From positions 1 to 32,133 of IMG/VR virus record IMGVR_UViG_3300028030_000042: a stretch of 32,133 bases of DNA; one strand, 5' to 3'. Position 1 is the stretch's first letter. The number at the start of each line of letters is the position of its first letter. The translations under genes were made by a program, and so were the position numbers. This stretch comes from a virus. A model generated the notes under the pieces. It was given only the letters and a program-made list of their open reading frames with translations. It ran no database searches and was not told where the DNA came from. Positions 15,793 to 23,494 of the stretch are shown piece by piece.

Positions 15793-16463
15793 CAGGTTCA
15801 GGAACAATAGAAGACCCTTATGTTATAACGACTTGCCAGGACCTCCAAGATATGTCAAATGACGAAACTGCGCATTATATTATAGCGAACGATATAGATT
15901 GCAGCGGCTTTGCTTTTACACCTGTCGGTGATTGGAATGGTTTCACGGGCTCTCTCGACGGACAAAAACACACAATCAAAAACCTTTCTATAGATGCAGG
16001 AAATCAGAATGCAGGGCTTTTCCTCGACATAGGAACTGGGGCGGTAATCCAAAACATAAATTTCGATTCACCTGTGATAAGTAGCAATTACGATTCTGGT
16101 GTTCTCGCATATGTGATATATCCTGATTTTCAGGTAATAAAGAACATCAATATCTATAATGCAGATGTGACTGCTGGATACGATGCCGCTGGACTTGTTT
16201 ATGAAATGTATTTTAGTCCTAATGATGTAAGTTTTCAGCGAAAGATTTCCAATATTCACATAGACGGAACAATCGCAGGGAAATTAGGGGCAGCAGGTTT
16301 CGTGTATATGATAGACTCGAGTATCCCCGCTGGCGCTTCAGATTATCCTGTTCTTATGGAGTGCATCGATATAGATGTAGTTTTGAAAGCGTCAGATTCA
16401 AGTGTTTCTGTAGTTGATATGGGCGGATTTATAGTCGATTTGCACGCGGAGGTACAGAGTTAA
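15789..16463 (+). CDS. GLUG-type beta-helix spike, N-terminal part
   Basis: A 224-residue protein. It begins TGSGTIEDPYVITTCQDLQD, followed by AHYIIANDIDCSGFAFTPVG and GFTGSLDGQKHTIKNLSIDA, the standard opening of GLUG-repeat parallel beta-helices. Repeating coils follow with IQNINF, IKNINI and ISNIHI about every 35-45 residues. The usual helix cap is missing, and the protein stops at EVQS. The next gene carries more coils and a typical GLUG-protein end, so the two together look like one spike. ATG 15789 overlaps the previous stop (ATGA), and the end is joined to the next by TAATG. Confidence 0.82.
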   Translation: MTGSGTIEDPYVITTCQDLQDMSNDETAHYIIANDIDCSGFAFTPVGDWNGFTGSLDGQKHTIKNLSIDAGNQNAGLFLDIGTGAVIQNINFDSPVISSNYDSGVLAYVIYPDFQVIKNINIYNADVTAGYDAAGLVYEMYFSPNDVSFQRKISNIHIDGTIAGKLGAAGFVYMIDSSIPAGASDYPVLMECIDIDVVLKASDSSVSVVDMGGFIVDLHAEVQS

Positions 16464-17617
16464 TGCCTGTAAGCGGCGGAGGAGGTTCAGGTCCAACATT
16501 CAAAATTAAAAATGTGAAAATAAAGGTTCAGGTGCAGCCGCTTTTATACCAAAGCTCTCAAGACAATAATGAAGCAAAGACACTTTCAGGAAATCCCCTT
16601 GTAGACGCAACAACAGGATGGAACACAGATTGCGACCCGCCAAACGAATGCGTGGAACTCCATAGGCAATACACAGATGTGCAAGTGGGAAATCTGGCAG
16701 CTCAAGATATAGACGAAAATGCGAATCCTCAAAAAACATCCTGGACGGGATTAAATCTCACGAAGAATGATGTGAACTCTATAGCATTGAAACTACACGC
16801 CTGGGTGCAAAGCGCAGGATGTACAGATTGCGCAACAACTCAAACGCAGGAAGAAACAAATGCCTGGAGCTCAACGCTTGATTTTTCAGACCTTCCCAAT
16901 GGTGCTCAGATTACGCAAGTGGATGTAGAGATTACTCAGGAATCGTGGAGTAATGAACCAATAGATGCTTCTGGCACCTCGACTATTTCTATGACTGAAA
17001 TTCAAATCACAGTTTACTATACTATCACTTCCGAAAAGTGGAACACAGATGCAGCAGGTATTATCAGAAGTATTGCTTTTGGTTCCGATGAAACAGTAGA
17101 CATTGAAGATGTGCGAGTTTACGAGAGTGATATAAAAGGGCAGAACGCAACAGGAGGATTCTATCAGATAGGGAACCAAGATGGCAATATAATAGCAAAG
17201 GATATCAGTATAGAATCAACTGTCGAAATAAACACAGATGGATATAAATCGGGGTTCTGCACGGATATTTCCACAAATACGAGTGATGTCGAAAATGTAG
17301 TTTCTAATGCGACTATGGACGATTCACATAACAACAACAGCAAAGGTTTTATAGTAAATGCCGAAAATCAAACTCCGAGCGAATTTTCAGAATGCTATTT
17401 CAACAAAGATTTGTTAAATTTTTCAGATGCGGGTGTATACGCCGCACCACTCTCGGATGCCCAAATGAAAGACCCATCAAACTTCCAAAACTTCGATTCG
17501 GCGATATGGGACATAGAAGCGAACCAATATCCATTTGTGCGGTGGCTGTGTAATCTTTTCCAGGCGTTTTCGGGAGCGTATAAAAAAATAAAGCAGCAAG
17601 GTTTTATTGACTTTTAA
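16463..17617 (+). CDS. GLUG-type beta-helix spike, C-terminal part with inserted domain
   Basis: A 384-residue protein. After a Gly-rich start, one coil appears (FKIKNVKIKVQVQ). Then comes an unrelated segment of about 140 residues between two copies of WNTD (residues 53-56 and 193-196). This insert is beta-rich, with a Cys pair near residue 118 (CTDC) and DVEITQESWSNEP. GLUG coils then resume (IEDVRVY, AKDISIES, VENVVSNAT). The end reads LSDAQMKDPSNFQNFDSAIW followed by DIEANQYPFVRWL, a typical ending of GLUG proteins. It overlaps the preceding gene by one base. The insert boundaries carry a 12-bp direct repeat. It likely acts as a tail spike for host binding. Confidence 0.8.
   Translation: MPVSGGGGSGPTFKIKNVKIKVQVQPLLYQSSQDNNEAKTLSGNPLVDATTGWNTDCDPPNECVELHRQYTDVQVGNLAAQDIDENANPQKTSWTGLNLTKNDVNSIALKLHAWVQSAGCTDCATTQTQEETNAWSSTLDFSDLPNGAQITQVDVEITQESWSNEPIDASGTSTISMTEIQITVYYTITSEKWNTDAAGIIRSIAFGSDETVDIEDVRVYESDIKGQNATGGFYQIGNQDGNIIAKDISIESTVEINTDGYKSGFCTDISTNTSDVENVVSNATMDDSHNNNSKGFIVNAENQTPSEFSECYFNKDLLNFSDAGVYAAPLSDAQMKDPSNFQNFDSAIWDIEANQYPFVRWLCNLFQAFSGAYKKIKQQGFIDF
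16619..16630 (+). repeat. Direct repeat copy 1 at spike insert boundary
   Basis: TGGAACACAGAT, encoding Trp-Asn-Thr-Asp in frame, is identical to 17039-17050. The copies are exactly 420 bases (140 codons) apart and bracket the non-helix segment of the spike protein. Confidence 0.7.
17039..17050 (+). repeat. Direct repeat copy 2 at spike insert boundary
   Basis: This is the second copy of TGGAACACAGAT, in the same reading frame as the copy at 16619. Removing one copy plus the insert would leave an uninterrupted reading frame joining two beta-helix coils. Confidence 0.7.
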
Positions 17618-17672
17618 CACTTCGGCAGGAAACGAAAAATAAGTATAATATAGAATATAAGGGGGCTGGGAA

Positions 17673-18023
17673 ATGGCAACAAAACTTAATTTTAATGTTT
17701 TTAGAGGAGATACTTTCAAAAAGACACTAAAATTCACAGATGAAAATGGAAATCCAATCGACATTACGGGGTGGACTGTGTATTTCACAGTGAAAAAACC
17801 TGCGTATGTTCCAGATGACTCAGACGATTCCGAAGCCCTCAAACAAATCATCATAAATGTCGCATCTGGAACAAGCGGGGTCTGCACGATTTCGTGGGAA
17901 AATGTAGATATATCTCCGTTCGAATATGCCTATGACATCCAAATCAAAAAGGCAACAGGCGAAGTTCTTACGATGCTATACGGGAAATTTATCGTAGAGG
18001 CGGATGTGACGAGGACGGTGTGA
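17673..18023 (+). CDS. BppU-like baseplate protein, N-terminal-domain type
   Basis: A 116-residue protein. It begins ATKLNFNVFRGDTFKKTLKF, then DENGNPIDITGWTVYFTVKK, and ends YDIQIKKATGEVLTMLYGKF. This is the strand pattern of the N-terminal domain of phage baseplate upper proteins, which anchors receptor-binding proteins to the tail tip. Here only that domain is present, so receptor binding must be supplied by the neighbours. The 55-base gap before it holds TATAAT at 17644-17649 without a good -35, then ATAAGGGGG seven bases before the ATG. Confidence 0.8.
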   Translation: MATKLNFNVFRGDTFKKTLKFTDENGNPIDITGWTVYFTVKKPAYVPDDSDDSEALKQIIINVASGTSGVCTISWENVDISPFEYAYDIQIKKATGEVLTMLYGKFIVEADVTRTV

Positions 18024-18024
18024 T

Positions 18025-18366
18025 ATGGCAGATATAAATGTCGAGATTATAGATGAGACAATACAACTGCAAATTATGGAAACGCCCATCAATATTTCTG
18101 CCAATGTGCCAGGAGTTTCCAAATTTACACAACTCGAGGATGTTCCACAGAGTTTCGAGGCTGGGAAATTCCTAAAAGCAGAAGCCGATAGATTAGTTTA
18201 TGCCGTGCCTTCTGGCAGTGGAGATATGCTAATGTCAGTCTACGACGCAAATGGAAATGACATCGTAGATTATGCGGAAGGTGCAAGAGTTTTGAGCGAT
18301 TTTCCTGCAAATTCAAAACAGGGTGACATTGTAGTAGTGAATAACAAAGTTTACATAAATTTATAA
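18025..18366 (+). CDS. Short tail fiber/baseplate protein
   Basis: A 113-residue protein. The N-terminus is strand-rich (NVEIIDETIQLQIMETPINI), then comes VSKFTQLEDVPQSF, then AGKFLKAEADRLVYAVPSGS, which is a common linker in phage tail fibers. It ends DIVVVNNKVYINL. It begins one base after the BppU-like gene, so the two are probably made together. It is probably a small adaptor or fiber base. No catalytic motif is visible. Confidence 0.7.
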   Translation: MADINVEIIDETIQLQIMETPINISANVPGVSKFTQLEDVPQSFEAGKFLKAEADRLVYAVPSGSGDMLMSVYDANGNDIVDYAEGARVLSDFPANSKQGDIVVVNNKVYINL

Positions 18367-18379
18367 GGGGGTATAAAAT

Positions 18380-18847
18380 ATGGCTTGGAAGAAATTACTA
18401 CTTGAAGGCGACGCTATTGAGTCGCCATCAGGTGCAGCACAGGGAGACATTCTTTATTTTGACGGAACGAATTGGACAAGGCTTCCTGCAGGGACAGCAG
18501 GACAGCTCCTTTCCACACAGGGAGCAAATGCGAATCCGCAATGGGTCGATGTATCTGGAACAACAGATGAAAAAGTGAAAGCAGACGCAAATGATACTAC
18601 AGCAGGGTATCTAAGTGATAAAGTCGATGGTGCGACAATTATAGAGGACGGAACAAATCACAACATTAAAGTTGGAACGATAAAAACTGCAAATATAAAC
18701 ATAGACGCAGACCTCTCTGTGAACTATCACCATCTCACACAGGTTCTCATACAGAGCGAAACGACACTTCCTAACACAGGTTCCGAAGCAGCAGGCCAAC
18801 TCGTGTTTAATGCGAGCGATGGACATCTGTATGTCTATACTGCATAG
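18380..18847 (+). CDS. Tail fiber protein
   Basis: A 155-residue protein with the familiar fiber repeat DILYFDGTNWTRLPAGTAGQ followed by LLSTQGANANPQWVDVSGTT. Next is a segment with KADANDTTAGYLSDKVDGAT, seen in many trimeric fibers. It ends SEAAGQLVFNASDGHLYVYT, again a typical fiber module. These suggest a short trimeric shaft with a small tip. ATAAGGGGGT lies upstream of the ATG. It shares the AGxLxFxxxDGxLYxY theme with the ends of the large fiber at 19135. Confidence 0.82.
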   Translation: MAWKKLLLEGDAIESPSGAAQGDILYFDGTNWTRLPAGTAGQLLSTQGANANPQWVDVSGTTDEKVKADANDTTAGYLSDKVDGATIIEDGTNHNIKVGTIKTANINIDADLSVNYHHLTQVLIQSETTLPNTGSEAAGQLVFNASDGHLYVYTA

Positions 18848-18850
18848 CCT

Positions 18851-19132
18851 ATGAGTAGAAAAAAGAAAGCAGTGCCTATGAAACCCGTAAAAAAAGAAAA
18901 AGCAGTAGAGGACACTGAGCAAATAATCGGGAAGCTCGTAAAAGATGAGATATCTCGTGCGAAAAACATCTATGAAACGAAAAAGAAACAGGAAATTGAA
19001 ACTTTACATAACAAAATCATAGATGCTATACAGGAAACGGGTGCTCATCCTACTTCTGTAGTTTTCGTGCTTGAGCTCATAAAGGAAGAAGTATTGAGGC
19101 AGTTTTTAGGAAAAATAAAGACGGGTGATTGA
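18851..19132 (+). CDS. Charged helical protein between fiber genes
   Basis: A 93-residue protein that I do not recognise. The first 20 residues are basic (SRKKKAVPMKPVKKEKAVED). The rest is predicted helical, with a probable coiled coil near residues 30-55 (KDEISRAKNIYETKKKQEIE). It has no signal peptide or membrane segment. Position between two fiber genes suggests a fiber assembly chaperone, which would be non-structural. This is inference from place and charge only. Confidence 0.72.
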   Translation: MSRKKKAVPMKPVKKEKAVEDTEQIIGKLVKDEISRAKNIYETKKKQEIETLHNKIIDAIQETGAHPTSVVFVLELIKEEVLRQFLGKIKTGD

Positions 19133-19134
19133 CA

Positions 19135-21156
19135 ATGGCTACTTACACTTCCAGATATCCGCCACAACAAAACAGCGATTATGTTAAAGCATATTACTAT
19201 GCATCCGATTCATATCCCTGGTATGCTACAGACCCGAATAAAAACCTGACGGGAGGCGCAGGATACAATAGTTGGAAGGACAATGCACAAAAATCGAATC
19301 AAAGATTTCATATCGATTTGGGACAGCCCTTTGTAATTCGTCGTATTTACTACGAGAATTTCCACGATTCGGGGAATTCTACCGAAAGAGGTGCAAAGAA
19401 TTTTACATTATGGGGGTCGAATAGTGCTGATGCCTTCAATAATTTGGACTATAACGATGATACGGGGTGGACGCAAATCCCCACAGAAGAAATATATTTC
19501 CAGAAACATATCGCTGCTGACCAAGAAGACCCACATTATATTTTGGTCAATAATGCAACTCCATATCGTTATTATGCAATTAAGATTGCAGATAACTATG
19601 GTGATACAGCATATATAGGACTACGCCGAATCGAACTTCAAACTGAAGACGGATATAGCGGAAGATGGAGAAAAATCATACTCGATAAAGAGAATCATCT
19701 TGCACTTACACCTGCAAGTAGAACGGATGTGCCTGCTGAGGCGGGAGTTCTTTACATCGACAAAGATGACACAACAGGATATATAAATACTGATGGCACT
19801 TGGCAGAAAATAGGAAAACTAAATGCGATAAAGGATGACGATACTCCAAAGCTCGGTGGGAACCTCGACACGAACGGCTTCCAAATCGTGAACGGGCTGA
19901 TAGTAGATGGGAATCCTGTTCTCGTCGCGACAGCATCAGAAAAGATTATATATGTGGATAATACAAATGGTGATGATACTAATGGCGACGGAAGTGAAAA
20001 CAATCCTTACGCTTCTATTTCTCGCGCACTCGAAGATATCCCAGACAGTATCACAAAAAGCATTACAATTCATATAAAAGCATCAACAACAAAATACGGC
20101 AGCCTGATACTCAGCAACAAAGTTTTCACGAACACAGATGGCTCTTTAACTATTGAAGGAGAAATGTCTCAGTTAGATAATGGTACGATAAGCGGGTATG
20201 TTTATTCTGCGACTGACCCAGAATATCCTAATGCAAATACTCTAAAAGTGACAGATGATTCGAAAAATTGGACATCAAATCAATTCAAATATAAATTATT
20301 ACACATTTTTGACGATAATGGTTTTGATTTCTATACTATTATCGACAGCAATGATGCAACAAATCTATATTGTTCGCATATGTATTACGGTGACATTACG
20401 AATAAATCGTATGAAATTCTTGATTGGGCTACGCAAATAGAATCTATATATTTATCTGCTTTGACAGGTCCCGTCACAGTCCAAAAATTGTGGGTGAATA
20501 GCTCATCAAACAAGGTTGTTAATTTAAATGCTCTTGGAAAATTCGTTATGAAAAATAGTCGGATAGATAAGAATTATGACGGAGCTTCGGGATTCTATTT
20601 TACATCATCGGATATTAGCCTCACGGAAATATATCTCGAAGGTCACGATACAAATTATGATGGTATCGTGGGCGGATACGGGAATGCCAGCAGGCTGTAC
20701 ATTGCTGGTACAAAAATACACAATTTTCGATATGGTATCAATTTAAGTGGCACAGTAGTTTACGGATTTTTTAGGGGAGGCGGAAGAATTATAGCAGATA
20801 ATAATAGTTCAATAGCATTAAGAGGAATCTTACTGAACGGGCCAGCAAATATGAGCTTTTACTCATCGCGAGGTAAAGTAGTCATTAGTGGGTATCCCAC
20901 AGGGATAGCGATGTGGGGACTCTCTAAAATACAGTATGACAATTTTATTGTTTTTTCCGATGTCGTGAAACAAAAAGATATGTTTTCAGCATTAGATTAT
21001 GCTGGCGACTATGAAATTAAAGGTAATTTCAGGATAAGACCTGTTTCTGCAGCGCCATCAGATACACCTGACAATGGAGGAGTTCTATATGTACAAAACG
21101 GAGCTTTATATTATCGCGGAAGCAATGGAACAATAACAAAGTTAGGTGATGCATAA
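19135..21156 (+). CDS. Large tail fiber: discoidin domain plus beta-helix
   Basis: A 673-residue receptor-binding fiber. Residues 10-175 resemble an F5/8-type C (discoidin) domain: FHIDLGQPFVIRRIYYENFH, then NFTLWGSNSADAF and, at the end, YRYYAIKIADNYGDTAYIGL followed by RRIEL. A fiber module AGVLYIDKDDTTGYINTDG follows near residue 204. Then a pectate-lyase-like helix starts with YVDNTNGDDTNGDGSENNPY near residue 275. The end repeats the module as GGVLYVQNGALYYRGSNG, so the helix is bracketed by related motifs. ATG 19135 is preferred over TTG 19129, which overlaps the previous stop. The end joins the lysin gene by TAATG. Confidence 0.88.
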   Translation: MATYTSRYPPQQNSDYVKAYYYASDSYPWYATDPNKNLTGGAGYNSWKDNAQKSNQRFHIDLGQPFVIRRIYYENFHDSGNSTERGAKNFTLWGSNSADAFNNLDYNDDTGWTQIPTEEIYFQKHIAADQEDPHYILVNNATPYRYYAIKIADNYGDTAYIGLRRIELQTEDGYSGRWRKIILDKENHLALTPASRTDVPAEAGVLYIDKDDTTGYINTDGTWQKIGKLNAIKDDDTPKLGGNLDTNGFQIVNGLIVDGNPVLVATASEKIIYVDNTNGDDTNGDGSENNPYASISRALEDIPDSITKSITIHIKASTTKYGSLILSNKVFTNTDGSLTIEGEMSQLDNGTISGYVYSATDPEYPNANTLKVTDDSKNWTSNQFKYKLLHIFDDNGFDFYTIIDSNDATNLYCSHMYYGDITNKSYEILDWATQIESIYLSALTGPVTVQKLWVNSSSNKVVNLNALGKFVMKNSRIDKNYDGASGFYFTSSDISLTEIYLEGHDTNYDGIVGGYGNASRLYIAGTKIHNFRYGINLSGTVVYGFFRGGGRIIADNNSSIALRGILLNGPANMSFYSSRGKVVISGYPTGIAMWGLSKIQYDNFIVFSDVVKQKDMFSALDYAGDYEIKGNFRIRPVSAAPSDTPDNGGVLYVQNGALYYRGSNGTITKLGDA

Positions 21157-21857
21157 TGAAAAAGATTGTTATATATATTCTCTTGTTTATTTCAGTGTGT
21201 TTTTTGGCACATTCAGCGCCACAGAAAAAACCTACTGTGTCTGACACTGCTATCCAAATAGCACAGACTACTACTATACTCCGACCATCGTTTATCCCCG
21301 TAGAGACTCTGAGGAAATACCTCGCAGGGACAGGACTGGATGGATATGCGAGTGCGTTCATAGAAGCAGAGAAAGAAACGGGAATCGGTGCCGATTGGCT
21401 CGTTGCTATAGCACAGCACGAAAGTGCGAACGGAACGAATTACTGGTGGAAACGGTGGAACAATTGTTTTAGTTGGGGTATTACAGATTCAGGACCGACT
21501 CAGGAAGCGAAATTTATAAAAGATAATCTCACGAAATGGCAGGCTATAGTGTATATTTCCCGCAGGTTTTATGCTCTTTATCTTTCCGAAAACGGGACAT
21601 ATCACTCAGGAAATACGCTATGGGATATAGGAAAATATTATGCACACGATGGCTCCTGGACGCGGAAGGTTCTCTATTGGCACGATAGGATTGAAAAGTT
21701 CCTTCCTGAAGACATTCGAGCGAAGGAGTGGGTGATGCAGACAGGTATCTTGAGAGGGAATCTTTCCAGGCCGAAGTATGTGACGCCTGATTACTTTTCC
21801 CAGCCTGTCAACCGAAAAACGCTTGCAATTATTTTATATCGACTAAATCGACCATAA
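21156..21857 (+). CDS. Secreted endolysin, glucosaminidase type with SLH-like end
   Basis: A 233-residue lytic enzyme. Residues 1-20 form a signal peptide (KKIVIYILLFISVCFLAHSA). The catalytic domain (about 48-175) fits the glucosaminidase family, with H88-E89 in AIAQHESANGTN and NNCFSWGI near residue 102, E89 being the probable acid. Residues 183-231 read AKEWVMQTGILRG, then PVNRKTLAIILYRL, which resembles a single S-layer-homology-like motif that could bind cell-wall polymers. The signal suggests Sec export rather than holin-dependent escape. It opens the lysis module. Confidence 0.88.
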   Translation: MKKIVIYILLFISVCFLAHSAPQKKPTVSDTAIQIAQTTTILRPSFIPVETLRKYLAGTGLDGYASAFIEAEKETGIGADWLVAIAQHESANGTNYWWKRWNNCFSWGITDSGPTQEAKFIKDNLTKWQAIVYISRRFYALYLSENGTYHSGNTLWDIGKYYAHDGSWTRKVLYWHDRIEKFLPEDIRAKEWVMQTGILRGNLSRPKYVTPDYFSQPVNRKTLAIILYRLNRP

Positions 21858-21868
21858 GGGGGTGCAGT

Positions 21869-22063
21869 ATGAATTTCAAGGAATTCCTGAATTTCGTCCA
21901 GGAAAAAGAAGATGACTTCACAGTGAAGGAAATAGGTGTGAAAACGGATATGTGGATGTATATATATCGTGATGGAGATGTGAGAATAGAAAGAATGGAA
22001 AAAGAAAGAGGTGTCCGTGAAAAATGGGATGACAGTTCGACATCTACGGGGGTGGTGGAATGA
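21869..22063 (+). CDS. Small acidic protein in lysis module
   Basis: A 64-residue protein that I do not recognise. It begins NFKEFLNFVQEKEDDFTVKE and has a beta hairpin-like middle (WMYIYRDGDVRIERM). It has no signal or membrane segment. ATAAGGGGGT lies eight bases before the ATG, and its end overlaps the holin-like gene by four bases. Lying between lysin and holin candidate, it could be an antiholin-like regulator, but nothing in the sequence proves it. Confidence 0.72.
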   Translation: MNFKEFLNFVQEKEDDFTVKEIGVKTDMWMYIYRDGDVRIERMEKERGVREKWDDSSTSTGVVE

Positions 22064-22455
22064 AACTCACAGGATTTCTTCTCTGGATAGGAATGTCGAC
22101 GCTGGTGTGGTATGTAGGCACTATTATTTTCCGATTTTCTATCTTCCAGAAAGAATATTGGAACTTCGGAAAGGTGAGGGTGAAGGTCGCTGATATGAAA
22201 CTTGTAGTTCTCATCACGCTGTCTGAAATCGTGATGATTTCATACATCCGCATCAATACTGTGCTGGGGATTTTCGGATACTTCGGAATCTTCCTATATC
22301 CTTTAGAAGACGGGATTCTTTCAGGGCTTCTCGTATCAGGCGGGTCGGATTTTATTTATCAAATTTACAAAACAATAATAAACTACAAAGACCTTCTGAA
22401 CGCAAAAAAGGAACTTTTCGAAAAGGCAGGTGGAAAAAATGAAGTGGGGAAATGA
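22060..22455 (+). CDS. Holin-like membrane protein
   Basis: A 131-residue protein with three probable membrane segments: residues 3-24 (LTGFLLWIGMSTLVWYVGTI), 47-65 (KLVVLITLSEIVMISYIR) and 68-94 (VLGIFGYFGIFLYPLEDGIL). A charged tail follows (KDLLNAKKELFEKAGGK). Gene position two genes after the lysin and this topology suit a holin, which would form lethal membrane lesions. The polar segment between the first two helices is longer than in many holins. The end overlaps the next gene by 17 bases. Confidence 0.72.
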   Translation: MKLTGFLLWIGMSTLVWYVGTIIFRFSIFQKEYWNFGKVRVKVADMKLVVLITLSEIVMISYIRINTVLGIFGYFGIFLYPLEDGILSGLLVSGGSDFIYQIYKTIINYKDLLNAKKELFEKAGGKNEVGK

Positions 22456-23320
22456 AAAAAATAAAGCGCAGACTATATTCTATTATTTGGGCACTGTCGT
22501 TCTTATTCTTGTGATTTTCTTTATGTTAGTAGATTATATTAGTTGGAGAGACGCGATAGGAATGATTAAGAAAAATCTTCCTTCTGACGCTTCTGTGATA
22601 CTCCAGGAAGGAAATAGTTCTGTAAAATGGAATCCCCTGAGATGGAGAGGACCTCTTCGGGGAAGAGTATACCTCTTTTCGAATGAATCTCTTACTACTG
22701 AGTCTCGAGATGTGAATTGGAACGGAGAGAATCTGAAAGATGTCGCTGGTTTTCTGGATGGCTCTGTGAGAGGGATTTCAGGAGTGGACATCCCTCTTTT
22801 CCAGAAATCGGAGATTCGATATGATGGGGAAAAAATACTTCAGAACGCATCAGGTTCGCATTCTTTTCACATTTCAGTCTATCTTTTGGACACAGGGGAA
22901 AAAGTATATAGAGATGTTTTCCGGGGATATGAGGCTGTAGACTATCCCATCACTCCCTCTATCATAACAGCATATCGTGAAAGCATAGACCAGGAAAGAG
23001 ATATGACTGAGGAAGATGTGAAATGGCTATGCACTTTCACGCACGATTCTCTTCACGATTTCGTGCTTTCCTTTTTCCGGAAAAATGAAGTTCCGAAACT
23101 TTTCCAGAAACCGAATATTTACGCATACCGACTCGACCAAAAAATTTCAAGTCAAGTAGAGTGGAAAAAGAAATATGAAAAAGTATGGACAGGAGAGAGA
23201 AAAGGAGCCTGTATAGGAATCATATATCGTGTCGATGGAAAAGTATATGTCCGAGTCGTTTATGATGCCTGGTGGCTCGGTTGCAAAGGCGGAGGTTACA
23301 TATTCAATTTTTGGAAGTGA
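22439..23320 (+). CDS. Membrane-anchored protein of unknown function
   Basis: A 293-residue protein with one N-terminal membrane anchor at about residues 13-34 (FYYLGTVVLILVIFFMLVDY), so most of it likely lies outside the cytoplasm. Beyond are beta-rich stretches (SVKWNPLRWRGPLRGRVYLF; SHSFHISVYLLDTG), then a helical part and a Gly-rich end with Cys residues (ACIGIIYRV; WWLGCKGGGYIFNF). I recognise no family. ATG 22439 is preferred over GTG 22430 because AGGTGG is just upstream. It belongs to a run of three anchored proteins after the holin candidate. Envelope disruption or exclusion of other phages are possible roles. Confidence 0.8.
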   Translation: MKWGNEKNKAQTIFYYLGTVVLILVIFFMLVDYISWRDAIGMIKKNLPSDASVILQEGNSSVKWNPLRWRGPLRGRVYLFSNESLTTESRDVNWNGENLKDVAGFLDGSVRGISGVDIPLFQKSEIRYDGEKILQNASGSHSFHISVYLLDTGEKVYRDVFRGYEAVDYPITPSIITAYRESIDQERDMTEEDVKWLCTFTHDSLHDFVLSFFRKNEVPKLFQKPNIYAYRLDQKISSQVEWKKKYEKVWTGERKGACIGIIYRVDGKVYVRVVYDAWWLGCKGGGYIFNFWK

Positions 23321-23323
23321 AAT

Positions 23324-23482
23324 ATGAGAAAAAGAAAAATTCTCTTTGCGATACTGGTTCTTTTGTGTTTTAGTTTTGGCTTGCTTTTAGGTGTGAGGAA
23401 AAAAGTCGTTTCGAAATCTTTTTCTATATCGACAGGGATGCCTGAAACAGCACGAGAAGAACTCATCCGGAAAATCCCATAG
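23324..23482 (+). CDS. Tiny single-pass membrane protein
   Basis: A 52-residue protein not long enough to stand out by length. It starts RKRKILFAILVLLCFSFGLL, a basic start followed by a hydrophobic span, then a short exposed part with EELIRKIP at the end. It begins three bases after the preceding stop. A Cys at residue 15 lies in the span, but the residues around it do not make a convincing lipobox. It could be a small spanin-like or holin-regulating subunit, or a partner of the flanking anchored proteins. Confidence 0.65.
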   Translation: MRKRKILFAILVLLCFSFGLLLGVRKKVVSKSFSISTGMPETAREELIRKIP

Positions 23483-23494
23483 ATAGGAGGGAAA

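Noticed and set aside
17607-17649. Promoter TTGACT/TATAAT before the BppU-like gene
   Set aside because: The two boxes are 31 bases apart, too far for one promoter, and no better -35 is present.
15487-21156. Diversity-generating retroelement acting on tail fibers
   Set aside because: No reverse transcriptase gene and no template repeat were seen, although the fiber region is rich.
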